The notes beneath the pieces were generated by a model that did no database searches, was not told the DNA's origin, and saw only the letters and a list, made by a program, of their open reading frames with translations. A stretch of DNA of 64,000 bases from Cyanophora paradoxa (Eukaryota > Glaucocystophyceae > Cyanophorales > Cyanophoraceae), in NCBI GenBank assembly GCA_004431415.1, contig QPMI01000602.1, positions 205,804-269,803 on the forward strand. Direction: 5' to 3'. Both the position numbers and the translations under genes were made by a program. Positions 40,641 to 53,329 of this stretch are shown here, in pieces; position 1 is the first letter of the stretch, and the number at the start of each line of letters is the position of its first letter.

Positions 40641-43600
40641 CCGTCGAACTCTGTACCCGTCGCTCCGGCGCAGCTACAAACCGCCCCTTGCAGGAACTGC
40701 GGCGAGCACGGCCACCACGCGTCGGCGTGCACGAAGCCGGTGCGCTGCTACAACTGCGGAGGGGAGGGTCACACGCAGAACCGCTGCCCCAGTGGCAAGC
40801 GCCAGCACGACGGCGGTCCCCCACACGGTCCGTCCCCGAAGCGTGGCCCCGATGGTGGTGCTGGCGGCGCAGGAGGCGGCGGGCACCGTGGTGGCCATCG
40901 CGGCGGTGGCAGGGGCGGCTACCAGAGCGGCGGTGGAGGCGGCGGCCAAGGCGGGACGGGATCTAACGCCACCCTCCTCGGCAATCCCGCCCCGATGCAG
41001 CGCCCGACTGGCCCCGTTGTTGACGCGCCGTCTTCGCGCCCGACTGGCCCCGTTGTTGACGCGCCGTCTTCGCGCCCGGCTGGCCCCGTCACTGACGCGC
41101 TGCCTTCGCGCCCGACTGGCTCCGTTGCTGACGCGCCGTCTCCGCGCCCGACCGGCCCCATCGCTAACGCGCCGCCCCCGAACCCTCGCCCGACTGACCA
41201 CGGAGACGCCGTGCAGTCCGGTGGTCCTGACTCGGGCCGGGAGACCGAGGCTACGACGGACAGCCTGGCCATGGTACCGATCGCTCCGGTGCAAACTGTC
41301 CCGATCACGCCGACGCAGCCCTCGGCATCGGACATCGCGCACTTCGTTCGGGACGTCAACGCCACGACGGCGACGCAGCCGGTAACGTCGGCGGCGGAGA
41401 GGACGGCCCCCGTCCCCGTCGCCATCCCCGTCGCTGAACCCGCGTCGCCGTCCCCCTCGTCGACTCACGCGACCGGCCCGTCGTCGCCGGCCCCGTCTGA
41501 CTTGTCGACAGAGATGGAAACGGGAAGCCGTACTGCGGCCGAGTCCCGTGTTCCAATTCGGTGTGCGCAGCCCCGGCGGGGCGTCACTGCCGGCAGTATC
41601 CGCGACCTCATCAACGCTGGCCTCCGCCGGCACGACCACACTCGCATGTCCGCCGCCTTGGCTCCCGTCACGTCCAAGAAAACCCCGCTCTTCACTCGAA
41701 ACTTTGGCCGTATGCACCGCCCGCGCCCGAACGCCATCAATCCCGTCGCCCGCGTCGCAGTCACGAGGTCGCTCACCTTCGCGGCCGCCCCCTCGGCGAA
41801 GAGCACGAACTCCGACGCTGACTCTGTGCGGGAGCCGAAGACCCGGACGTACTGCGCCCTGGGGGACCCCGTCACAGAGTCGCCGATGGACACTGCACTC
41901 GGCCCGCTAACCTCCAAATCGAGCACCGACTCCCCCGCAGCCACCTCGCAGCAGGAGGGGAACGTCTCGAAGGGAAGTGGGCGGCCGACCCCGAACTACA
42001 AGGCCCCGCCCGCCAAGATGCCCGAAATCGACTCGCTACCGGCGGTCGAGGGCTGCGAGTCCTTGGTACCCCTTTGCACTGACTGGCTCGACAACGTTGC
42101 TTACAACATGCACACTCGCCGTGTTAACAACCGCATGCACGTCGACGGCATCCAGTGCACTGACTGGCTTCGTGATGGCATCCCTTCGAGCGACCAGCGC
42201 CAGATCCACGCGCGTACCATCCTTTACTGCCCCGCCCTCCAGATGCTCACGACGTACCTCGAGCCGAAGGGCCCCGGTGTCTGCTGGGCTCGCGTCCGCA
42301 ACGCTATCGATGCGGAAGGCGACTCGGAGGAGGCGCGCGCGCACCGCTTCCCCAAGCCCCACGACAACATGTACCCCGTCTTCACGCAGGCCTCCAATTA
42401 CCGTACCGCGGTATTCACGGAGGATGCGCACATGCCTCGCCGTCGGGACCTGTCTTTCGCCAACGAGACGTGTGCTGACTGCCACCCCCATGTCGTCGGC
42501 CGCCAGGAGAATGGTACCCTTGTTGCCCGCCCCATTCCCTCGGCACACCGTCGTGACGCGCCCAATGACGGACTTCGTACTGCTCACTCCGCGCTCATCG
42601 CTGCGCTTGAAAGCCTCCCTACGTCGCACCCCGTTCGTGACCCGACCAGGGAGATGGAGTTCTTTGTGATCGCCCGCGACATCTCCGGACACGCGAAGAA
42701 CGGGCGGTTCCCGATCCCGCCGGCGCTCGACGTGAACCCCGGCATCCCGTGCGCTGACGGCACTCACGCTCACCACAGCCACCCGCATTGGCACTTGCTG
42801 GCGGCCCGCCCGCTCATCAACCCGAAAGGCCACAGTGAGCACAAGCGTCTGAATGCGGCCGTCACACGCATCATTGCAGACACGGCCACTGAGGATGACG
42901 TGACAACGTTGCGCACGTGGATCGCAATCGCCCGTGAGACGACGACTATCGCGGCAATTAACACTAACATCTCGAACACCAACGAGCAGCTTCGCCGGCC
43001 CTACCGGGGCGCTGAGGGCGAGCAGCTGTTACACTTGGTTGAAATGGCAGCGATGGCCATCACGAACACGGGCGCCCCGCCGCCTCGCACGCGGCAGGCT
43101 GCGGCCAACCACGTCACGAGTGTACTGCGTAAGGAGCTCGAGGCATTCGATGTTGACACTACGGTTCAGGCAATCGTCAACGCTCTGTGCGCCCGTCGTG
43201 TCTTCACTTTCACCGACGGCGCCATGGACACAACCGACGCGCCGCCTGCACCTACGACAACGCTGACGCTCCCAGGAGCTGCTGTCGTCGAGTCCCTCCT
43301 GAACCGTGTCAAGACGTCCTTCACCGACGCGCAGAACCGCAGCCCAACATTCATGCGCCCCAACCGACGAACGGCCGCTGTCAATTACGTTGAGAGCACA
43401 CTCCGCACGTACCTCCGTGGCTACGACGTCGAGTCTACGATCCTACTTCTCGTCTACATTCTCGAGCGCGAGGGTGAGCTACGGTTCGCCTCAGGCCCTG
43501 ACGCGACTTCGGCAAAGGCTGCTGACGCCTACGCTCGTTTCGTCGCGGCAAACGCTCCGACCGACCCCGTCGCCGGACCCAGCTCTGTCGCGACGGCAGA

Positions 43601-43800
43601 GGGCCTCGCCCCTGAGGACAAGACGCCAATCGTCCCGCCGACCACGCCCACTCCACCCGCGCCCGCCGTACTGCGGCCCAAGGCGTCGGAGGACAGGGCT
43701 GACAATGACCCCATCAACCGCAACCGGAAGTTGCGCGAGATGCTGATGGACATTGCGGAAGACTCGATCACGCTCATCGCTCGTCGCCACCAGGCAGCGG
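40640..43800 (+). CDS. gag: Zinc-knuckle nucleocapsid, repeat spacer and unknown domains
   Basis: Two perfect CCHC knuckles (CRNCGEHGHHASAC and CYNCGGEGHTQNRC, C-x2-C-x4-H-x4-C) at about 40690-40790 mark the nucleocapsid that binds RNA. A Gly/Arg-rich linker, five 12-residue repeats (41001-41180) and a Pro/Thr/Ser/Ala-rich spacer follow. From about 42000 a folded-looking region begins with two CTDWL motifs and several His/Cys clusters (CADCHPHV; THAHHSHPHWH). Near 43095-43500 an approximately 45-residue unit is duplicated. I do not recognise these domains. Frame shifts again near 43795. Confidence 0.6.
41001..41180 (+). repeat. 36-bp minisatellite in the Gag spacer, 5 copies
   Basis: Five in-register 36-bp copies of a unit starting CGCCCGACTGGCCCCGTTGT, encoding a 12-residue repeat R-P-T-G-P-V-V-D-A-P-S-S with small changes. 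The period is a multiple of three, so the frame is kept. A further two-copy 36-bp repeat lies near 45335-45410. Confidence 0.9.
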
Positions 43801-45460
43801 GAGGTATGAGCGCGAGGGTGGAGACCGCGTCTTCGCCTCTCGCACGGTCGAGAAGATCATGGTCAGTGTTGGGGGACAGCAAATTCTTCTCTTCCTGTCG
43901 CCAGTCGACATGCCTGCACCGTGCCACACGTGCAGCATCGGCCCCGATGGCTCACCCGTCATCGTGAACCACCGGCTCCGTGCATCAGTGATCAGCATTG
44001 CGCACCGCTACTACGAGTACATCGACTCGACCACGGGCAACACGGTGACAATGACTAACGTCGAGCTTCAGGAGCACTGCCGCCTCTGCACAACGCCGCC
44101 GTACATGGAGTTCGTCCGCAACTGCCCCGTGCCGTCGCCAACTTCACGCCAGCGCACGCCGTACCCGAGTACTCTGCGACCTGACGATGCACCGGCGGAC
44201 ATCACGCTCGACGCTCTGTACGGAGTGACGATGGAAATGAAGACGCTCTTCCTGCGGATTATCGGTCTGTTAATGGATATCACCCCACAGGGAACGACGT
44301 CTTTGACGGGGAACGACGACTGGCCTCGGGTCGCTGACATCTTCCTTAACGTCGACGTCAGCCCCTTCACCGTCCGCGCCAGCACCCTTCGGCCTGGCGT
44401 TTGCGACGCGAGTACTGGACCGATAGGCACTCGGCCAATCATTCTCGCTCCGGGAGTCGTCAACACCTCTGGGCAGGACACGTCCCGACTCGCGCGAACG
44501 ACTGTGAACGCGTCGCTTCCCGTCTGCTTGTCGGCACCGGCGTTCTACCATGCTCACGCGTTAATGCACCCCGTCGATGAGCCGAACACGCGCCTCGGCC
44601 CGACACCAACTGATCTTCCGCCCTACCCGGTGCCTGAGACCACGGTCGCTGCAGCTGGGGGAGTGAGCCGCAAGTTGGCGTCGATTTACGTCGCTGCCGT
44701 TCTACACGACTGGCCGGCCCGACAGCGGGACAAGACTAAGCCGCATCTCACTCTCCGAACCAACGACGTCGACATGGAATACTTGCGACTCGCCGCCGAG
44801 AACGCGCGACTTCGGGACCCGACGCAGTTTTCGGCGAGGTACCTCGAAGTCCACAACGTGTTGACAGACATCCTTCGTCGCCGCACGCCTGGAACGCCGT
44901 CCCCGACCACTCCGCCCGACAAGCACGCGCAGCTGCTGGCCGACGAACAGCTTGCACGTGAACTGCAGGCTCGCCTCGACGCCGAAGCTGCCAAGGGAGA
45001 GGACCCGGTGCAGGCCGCGGCGCAAGCCCCCTACTTGCAGGCTGCAATCGGTGGTATTGCTCGTGGCCGCACCATGGACGCCCGTCGCCGTACTGCGGCA
45101 GCACAGGCTCCACCGCGCCAATCGGCGAGGCACGGGGGAACGGTCAGGGGCCGCGGCCGCGCGCTCCCGATTCATACCAGCCGGCCCCAGACCCCGGGCA
45201 ACCCTCACTACCACGATGACGACATGACGTGCCCAACGGCACCGGTGACACCGCCGACCGACGTCCCGGAGCCCCCGGCCCCGCGGAACGACCTACCCCC
45301 TGCGCCCGAGGTGACGGCCTCGTCGACGGACACTCCGGACGCCCAGCCCGTTGCACCCGCGACGACGACTCCGGACGCCCAGCCCGTTGCACCCGTGACG
45401 ACGACTCCGGTGGCCCGACGCCCGCTCTCGAGACGCCGGTCTCGTCGACGGCCGCTCGAG
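43796..45460 (+). CDS. Unknown retroelement region, segment 3
   Basis: It continues the previous segment after a frame change. Early Cys/His pairs (CHTCSIGPDG; HCRLCTTPP) may bind zinc. The middle is mixed alpha/beta (SRKLASIYVAAVLHDWPARQ), with an acidic-basic helix (DEQLARELQARLDAEAAKGE) resembling a coiled coil, and then an Arg/Gly-rich part. The end is Pro/Thr/Ala-rich and crosses a 36-bp duplication. Several frame changes fall in 45.4-45.6 kb. No domain recognised. Confidence 0.45.
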
Positions 45461-45610
45461 ATGCTTCGCCCATCGCACCGGCGATGGCGACCTCGCTGAC
45501 GACCCCGCACAGCGTCCCGTCCCCACGGCCGTGGCTGCGGTCTCGACGGCCCCGTCGCCTGCGCCTGAGCTACTGGCCCCGTCCGACGCCCCGCCAGCCC
45601 GGCCACGACT

Positions 45611-47080
45611 GTGACGGCGGCCCCGCCGCAGAGCCCGGCCCAACCCCCGATGCTGCCGATCCCGTCACTTCACCCCGACTACACTGCACCGACCGACGCG
45701 TCGATGCCTGACTCGACGACTGCCGACTCGTCGGGCACTGAGAGGACCGAGGGCGTGCCCATGGGCGACCCGCGCGTTTCGAGGGGGATCATCGTCGACA
45801 CGCCGACCTTGCCGAGCCCTCACGACGACCGTGACAGTCCTCCTGACACCGACGAAGACACGTCCAGCGACTCGGAGCCCGAGATCAAGGACGTGGCCGC
45901 CGACCTTGGACACCGCCACGCCTGGACGATCCTTCGCCTCAAGCCCGTGGTGCACAACCAGCTGCGTGCGTACCTGGACACGCCGCGACGCTTCATGGTC
46001 ACAACGACGACGACGGATTGGCGCAAGACCCCTGAGACGCCGACCCTCTTCGCCGCCAGCGAGCTCACGAGCTGCATGCACCTCGCAGCTGCCCGCAGCA
46101 ACACGCCTACTGGGCAACCGTTGCTGGGTACTCGCCCGAGTGACCAGGCTCACTACCTCCTTCAACATCTGACCGAATTCCGCTCCGTCATCCACGTCAT
46201 CATGCGCCTCGCGCGGGCTCAGCCCTTCGCGCCTGGGGAGACGGCGACCACGTGGCCTCACCCGAACGACCCGCTCGCCGATGTCCTCGGACGGCCAGAG
46301 ATGCTGGAGCTGTTTGGTTTGACACCGACAGAGTTCACTCTTGTACACCAGTCCAAGACTCCAGTCGTACCGTGCATCCTTCAGGTGGCTGTCAACCTTG
46401 CCCGCAATCTCCGGACGCTGCACTACGACGTGGAGATGACGGAGAGCGATGAACGGTTCTTGAACTTCGACAAGATCACGAACACGGCGACGCGCCTTGC
46501 AACAATCAGGCAACTGGTCCAAACTGTCAAGTTCACGGCCCCGCTCACAGGACCTGACGACATCTATCTGTCTACGCTTCGACACGGTTCACCGCCGCCC
46601 GACATCGCCTTGTCGATGCGTTCGACGGCCCTGGCGCGGGCGTGGGACATCGCTGCATACTTCGACCATTACAAGTGGGACGAGACGCGCGACCGCTACG
46701 GGGATAGCCGATTTGCTCACCTCTACGACGTTCGTGACCCAGCACCGAGCTCCGACCGTCCATGGCCGACGAGTCACGCGCCGTTGCTGTCAATGCTCAC
46801 CGAGCAAGTCGAGAACGTACTCCGCCTCGTCAACATCACAGCCGACGTCGAGGGCCCCGGCAACTTCCTGCGCCGTTACTACACGTCCCGTTTCAACCCG
46901 AAATCCGACGCGAACCCGGCTACGAACCAGCGGGCGACCGCCGAGCTCGCGGAGGAGATCCGGCTGAACAGCCAGTTAGCAGTGGTCGCGGCACGCGATG
47001 TCCATCGTCTGCGCACGCCCCCCGTCAGCGAGTCCGACCTACACCACTGTCTTCGGCACGGACTGTCCCGTCACCGCTCC
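45611..47080 (+). CDS. Unknown retroelement region, segment 4
   Basis: A disordered, acidic opening (DTDEDTSSDSEPE) is followed by about 400 residues of folded-looking helical sequence (HAWTILRLKPVVHNQLRAYL; LLQHLTEFRSVIHVIMRLAR; PCILQVAVNLARNLRTLHYD). The codon usage and CpG richness match the rest of the retroelement. A frame change at about 47080 moves the coding to the next segment. No family recognised. Confidence 0.45.
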
Positions 47081-48315
47081 GGCGTCCCCCCTCAAATTTC
47101 ACGAACGTCGTCGCCGCGTCTGTCACGGAGACGACTGCGCTGGCAAGGCTCGCCGAGCTACATGACACCACCGTTGTCGCGATGTCAATCACTACGTTCA
47201 TGCACAAGCGTCAACTCGCCAAGAAGGGCAAACCGATCCGTCTCGAATCGCGACTGCACGCCCCCGTCTTCACCCCGAAGCAGCCCGAGCCAGCTGTCGA
47301 GCTCTATTACAACTCTGACCGTTACATAATGGTGCACCCTGAAGAGGCGGCGCTCCTGGCGTGCAAAACTGCGTGGCGCTCCCATATCCTCCAGCTGACT
47401 CTCGAGGCCATGCGTCGCGCGTACAAGCTCGAGACGGAGTCAAGCACTCGTACTGCGAGCAAGCTTGCTTTCGGCCTCGTCGCTCGACTCGACACTGCAC
47501 TTAGCAAGGCTACGACCACCCAGCGCTTGGCGGTAACACGGGCCTTCCTCCTGGACGCCGAGCATCGATTGAATCTGTTCTACTGCATGCTTTACCCGCG
47601 CTACCGCGATCACCTACTCCCTGTCCTCCCCAGTCCGATGGTACCCGTCACCGACCCTCTCGCCGTCCCGGTCCCACGGCCCCCTGAGCGCGACGTTGAC
47701 GAGTACGGATACCTGACACAGTGGACGTCGGACGGCATCGACATCTTGCCTCGCGTTCCTGACTGGGATTCCCTCGTTGGACTTGTCGACGACATGAGCA
47801 AGGACACTTTCTGGAACTCCAACACGTATTTCGGGCTTCGCGCCCGCGCTATGGTCTACGGAACAGAGCGCAAGCGCCCCCGCGAGAAGCGACCGAATGA
47901 CGAGAAGTTGCAGAAGAAGGAGCGCAAGGCCGCCCGGCTCACTCCCGAGGAGGTCGACTCCATCATCTCCAGAATTTTGAGCGAACTCCACACTGTTCCT
48001 TTCAAGGAGGTGCTACTCTCGGAGAACGCTGACATCCCTGACGTCTATTTCTGGGCCTTCCTCAACGAGGAATGGGCGAAGGGCTTCACGGTCGTCGACG
48101 GCGCTGGCTACCAGCACGGAGTGTGGCCGGATCTGAGCGGCGTGATGGTCCGACGGGAACCGCGACCTGATTCGACGGAGAACGAGCGCGACACGTTCTA
48201 TGCGGGTTTTGGACGGCGCAACAATCACATCAACGGGGAATTATTCGCCCAAACGATCAACGACTGGTACCCAATCCGTCTCCACAATCCTCGCCCCCAC
48301 TCCCGTACGGCATGC
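47080..48315 (+). CDS. Unknown retroelement region, segment 5
   Basis: Continues after the frame change (NFTNVVAASVTETTALARLA). It includes long helices (AWRSHILQLTLEAMRRAYKL), a basic patch (RKRPREKRPNDEKLQKKERK) that might be a nuclear localisation signal, and WAFLNEEWAKGFTVVDGAGY. Nothing here matches a known retroelement domain that I can recognise. Confidence 0.45.
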
Positions 48316-49390
48316 GCACATACAGCCCCGAGGAGACGCGAGCTGGAGGTGACTTCCTACCTCTGGATACTGATCCGGGACGGGATACCTCCTATCACAT
48401 CTTCATGACACCGCTTCTCTTCACGAACACGGACTTCCTGGCCACAGCGTACTGCAAAACGATCCAGGAACATGGGCGACACGCGCCCCACATCTTCGCC
48501 GTCGCGGCTCACATCCTCGGAGGCCCAGCCCCGTTCGGACAGACGGCTGATCTGACCGAGGAGCTCACTGTGGAGGACGGGCACAGACCGGAGGAGCTCC
48601 CGGAGCCGCCGCCGGTCGAAGAGCTGGAGGGAATCCCGACTCGGGACCCACCCCCAGTTCATCCCGCCACCACGACAAAGAAGTACATGCACGTCCTAGG
48701 TGAGGTCCACATGCCATACGTGCTACTCGGCGACTCTGGTCTCGAGGCATTTCTCCGGCGCGTCCCGTACATGCGCCCATTCCTCATGAAGATGCACGTA
48801 CGCTGGTCGAACTTCTCGAGAGCACTCAGTCGTGTCCTACGCTACGGTGTCGGCCCCGGCACCTACCCGTACCGCGCCGGCGCCCCCGGCCATGGCGAAC
48901 TCAGCCAGCACAACCGCGCGGGCCTGCCCTTCCGATCGTTCCTGATCACGGCCGCCGACGAGTTCCACCCGGCCAACAAGTATGCCGACTACTTCGACTG
49001 CATCTACGACGAGGACAACCACGCGCACCTCCGTGACTCCGCTTCACGTCAAGATGTCGAACGATGCTTCTACGAGATTGCCATGCCCGACGACCTCAGC
49101 GCGCCGCCCATGACTCTTACGCCGGCCAACGCTGACCTGTGCGGCCCTCGAATCGTCCGATTCACGCACGTTGCACCGGCCGGACCCAGCCGCGGTGCCC
49201 CCAACGCGATCCAGAACCGCTCGCACATCACTATCTTCGACGCGAACAACCGGAACACCTGGCAGCAGATCATCGCGGGCACGAGGAAACCCCCAAACGA
49301 GGCGGCGGGGCCGCACCCGTGCGGCCCCGACCCCAAGTACTTCCCGGTGTCCGTCAATGACTACACTGGCCCTGGGGCGTCGTCGTGTCT
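48312..49390 (+). CDS. Unknown retroelement region, segment 6
   Basis: About 360 residues of sensible sequence (SYHIFMTPLLFTNTDFLATA; YMRPFLMKMHVRWSNFSRAL; YADYFDCIYDEDNHAHL), with a Pro/Glu-rich insert at about 48590-48680. A frame change near 49385 lies in a C/G-rich place. No family recognised. Confidence 0.45.
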
Positions 49391-51330
49391 CTGCGTCGTC
49401 GCGGGCCCACGGGCACCGCGCCTGCAACGCCCCCCGTCGTCCACCAGGTCCTGGGGTTCCCGCTTTCGGTACACACTTGGGTGTACGGAATCGCAGCGTA
49501 CCTGGCGGCGGCAGTCAAGCTGCACGGTGCCTTGTCGTTCTTCCTCGAGCCCCTACCGGGGGAACTCGGGAACATCATCATCGACTACGTTCGTAGCCAC
49601 GAGGATGAGCTGCACTTCCGCTTCACGGCTTCAGGCGAAGTGGCGCGCAGTGCCAAACTCGACAAATGGTACGAGGTCGAGTACCCTGACTGCGAACGCG
49701 TCGACCCGGCACATTTAATCACAGCCTTCGAATCCCTACTGCACAAGGCAACCAACGACTGGTTGGCGGTCCAGATCAAGCACGAGACACCCCCGGCGGC
49801 TCGCGAAGATGTCGACATGGATCGAAACCACTGCTGGCCCGTAGCATTCCGACTCCCGGATGGAGTCATCAACGCACTCAACGCCCAAGTCCGGGGCGCT
49901 GACTTCGATCCCACGAACGATCCGTCACACCCGCATCGTCCCAGTGTCTATGACGTCAACGCGAGCGCAGTGCGCAACGCTATTATGGATTTCGAACAGC
50001 GATACGCCGACATACACGAGCAATTCCGTCACGCCGAATATGGCAACTTCACATTCGATCCATTCTACAATGAATTCGGCGCCGCCATCTTCAGTCGCGA
50101 ACCGCAGGCGCGGGCGCTACTCCACGGTTGGTTGGAACAATTCGTTTACAATCACGCCACCGTCGACGCGGCGACGAGGCGGCCCATCACGTTCACTAGC
50201 CGCGAAGCCTACCGGGCGGTACAGATCGTCGACGTCCTCCCCCTGCGTCACTCCCTGGGCGATCCGGACAACGACAGCCTCCTTCGTCAGATCCCCCACA
50301 TTTACATTGGTCACGGCCCCCACGGCGCGCCTGTCGACCCGTACGAAGGCCGCACGCGCTTCACTAACATCATGAACTACATCACTACGACGAAGGCAGA
50401 GGAGTCGCGCGCGTACATTTGGGACCCGCGCCTCGACGGCAAGATCAAGCTCGTGGGCACGGACGAGTACATTCGTCGGAACCCTGGGATTGCGCGCAAG
50501 CCCTTTGTCCGACCCTTCGTCGTCTGGTCGACCGACTTCAAGGATCTGCGCACCAACGAGCCGACGGGACTGGCACGCTTCGGTCACATCCAGGGTGTTG
50601 TCTTCAAGCCATCTGGCAGTAACAGGCCTCCGCGTCGTAGTCCTACGGGGACCGAGACGACGGGAACCTCTGACGGCGACGACTCCAGCTCGGACAGTGG
50701 TGGCTCCACCGCCGAGTCCGTAGCTCCATCGGAGACCCCGTCGGCCGGGACGCCGAGCCTAGCCTCGCGCGTGCAGTCGTCCGCGTTCGCCCCCCACGGC
50801 CTCCTTGGACCGCTCACACGGCAGCACACGCACACGATCGCATACAACGACCTCACTAATCCCAGGACGTCGACGGATCTCACGATGGGCTGCTGGCTCC
50901 TCTACTCTGGACGGGGACCGGACTACGAGCGGATCACGTCCGCGCGACACCGTGCCTTCGAGGACCCTGAATTCGCCGCCAGTTATCACTTGTACGACTG
51001 GTCGCCGCTTCAGCGGTCTCACCAACTCAACGCCCACGCAATCCTGGAGACGCTCCACGAGATCGAGAACTTTCGGTGGGATTTCACAACCTCTCAGGGC
51101 CTGTCAGCCGACCTCGCTTTCACTCGCGCCTTGTTCACTCGGGCGGCCTTCATCCTCAATTCAATCGGCCTCGCGGCGTGGGACGTGGTCCTCCACAATG
51201 ACTTCCGTAGTCATGACGCTCAACGGACACGTTTCTACGAGCGGCACGTACTCCAACGCGACACGCGCCTCCGCCACGCTTGGCCCCAACTCGTCAAATA
51301 TCTCCGGCGTCTCTCTCGCGCCACCGCGAA
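49385..51330 (+). CDS. Unknown retroelement region, segment 7
   Basis: About 640 residues. The opening VLGFPLSVHTWVYGIAAYLA has a hydrophobic stretch. A mixed region follows (ELGNIIIDYVRSHEDELHFR; FDPFYNEFGAAIFSREPQAR), then a Ser/Thr/Asp-rich spacer (DGDDSSSDSGGSTAES), then a helical part (LAFTRALFTRAAFILNSIGL). It stands directly before the protease, where Gag-Pol junction sequence is expected, yet it is far longer than usual. No domain recognised. Confidence 0.45.
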
Positions 51331-52300
51331 GCCATCCCGTTCCGATCCCCGGAGAGCCTGGCTACCGGCCGGCTGAACGACGGGATGGCGCAGCGGGGAC
51401 CGAAGTTGACGCGATCAACGAGATTCACTATGGCTGGCCCAGCAACCGCCACCTCAACAAGCTCGCAAACGCCGACTGCAAGCCCATCCTTGGCGTCGGA
51501 TACTTTTCAGCCACAATGCGCAATAACCGGCCCCCGCTGCGTCTGTCGGCAGCTCCCTGCAGGGCACGCCCATTCGCCGCGACGGACGTCCTCATGAACG
51601 TGCACAGGCGGACAACCACGCGGAAGCGACCTCGCCTCAAGCGGACGGCACCGCTCCCGCCAGCCAGCGTCATCTCCGGTTCGACACCGTGCACACCGTA
51701 TGAGCAGAGCTACCTCGCCTCGCTTCGCGTCTGCGCGGCACGCATGTTGGGATTTGACGATGTCGAGGACCCCCTTGACGTTCCCCTCTTCGGCGACGGC
51801 GGCCCGTCAGTACCACACCCCATTGCGCGAATGACGGACACGAACCGCACGCTCAGAGAGCGCATCAACGACGGCCGAATCTGCGTCAACTTGCACATCG
51901 CCGCTATCGATCACCGACGACAAGTCCTTCAATACCTCCTCACCAAGGCATTGGTGGATACAGGAGCCGCTGCGGACGTACTCGACGGCAGTATCGCCGA
52001 CAAACTGCCAGGCCTTCGCTACAGCAACGCTCCGCGCGTGCACCTCACCGGCTTTGGAACGGACATGACTGCCTATGCGCGCATCGCATTCATTGCAATT
52101 AAGGTTGGTCCGGTCACAATTCCGCGGAAAGTCCTCGTCGTCGCGCCTGGTCTCATGGGCAACACTCCAATGCTACTCGGCCTCACAACGCTGGTGGCGC
52201 TCAACGCTCACATCGTGCTCGACCCAGCAAATTGGGGAATGACGATCACGTCGCCTGACTCCTCGGATGGCGAACGATTCCACGTCCCTTTTCGGCTGCG
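51330..52300 (+). CDS. pr: Retroelement aspartic protease
   Basis: The active-site block ALVDTGAAADVLDGS (DTG codons at 51957-51965) is followed about 80 residues later by TPMLLGLTTLVALNAHIVLD, the second conserved block (I/L-L-G-x-x-x-L) of retropepsins. Monomers dimerise to cut the polyprotein. Upstream residues (about 51330-51900) are of unknown function. Frame changes begin again at about 52290, after which only fragments are readable until the reverse transcriptase. Confidence 0.85.
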
Positions 52301-53329
52301 GGCCAGCACGACGGCGGCGTTCTGGTCCGATTGGCGAAGGACATCACTGTACGGCCGGGTGAATCGCTCGTTCGATGTTACATGCCACAAACGACTTCGA
52401 ACACGACTCTCGGCGCACCGGAAGTCCTCCTCACTCCGCCACCACTCCTCCTCGACGACGACGGCTTCGACGGAGCCGACGAAGTCGAATTCTTGGTGCC
52501 ATACCAATTCACCGCAACCCAGCACACGGCACGTTTTCGTGCAGATCTGCAACCCTCACAGGCGGCCTGTCCGCCTGCAAGCCGGAACTGTGATTGCGGA
52601 GACTGAATTCGGGACTTGGCCGGAGTCCGAATTCCGTCCACACGAGAATGTCGAGACCTACCCCAAGGGGTGTACAGCTCCTGGACACCTCAACAACAAC
52701 TGACATTCCCGATCTCTTCCGTAGCCGCGCAAATCTACGAGAACTTCAAGCCTGTTGTCGTACCCCGACGCTCGCAACCACGGCGCTACATCTCCCGAGC
52801 CCGACGCCTCTATCCGGAGGTCTACCACCGACGACCGCCCGAACCCAACTACACGGAGGGCGAGGCGGCGCATGTTGGCTCCGTCATGCTGCTGCCGACA
52901 TCCCGCTATCCCACGAGGCCAGCGAGCGTCTCATGTCGTACGTCGCACGTGTCGTCACCCCTTACACTGCTCGAACCGGTGATCACTTCAACGACAAGGA
53001 GCTCATGGAGCTGGCCAGTTCTTCGAGCCTCACTTCGCCCGCTTCGACTCCGAGCCGATGCTGGTTGGCCCCGCAGTCGGCCCACGGTGCCCATCGCGTC
53101 CGTCAATGCCGACGCTCGAATGGAGCCCCGTCGAGTGACACTGCGCCTCCTACAAAGCCATCGCCCGAGACCATCAAGGCGATGGTGGACGCCCTGTTGA
53201 AACCATCGGAGTCGAACCCCGACGCCCTTCCCGAGGATCGCACTCAACTCCAGAACCTTCTCACGCAACGCCAGCACTGCTTCGCCCAGAACATCAATCC
53301 ACGCGAGCTCCTGAAGTACAAGCACAGCA
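52301..53329 (+). other. Degraded protease-RT linker
   Basis: Only short frame-shifting fragments are readable, for example VFVQICNPHRRPVRLQAGTV near 52540 and IKAMVDALLKPSESNPDALP near 53180. The latter resembles the lead-in to Ty3-type RT, as does HSIRLLPGVPAKH near 53323. Confidence 0.5.

Noticed and set aside
40600-40660. Programmed Gag frameshift signal
   Set aside because: The change lies before, not after, the zinc knuckles and at a plain C run; an indel is simpler.
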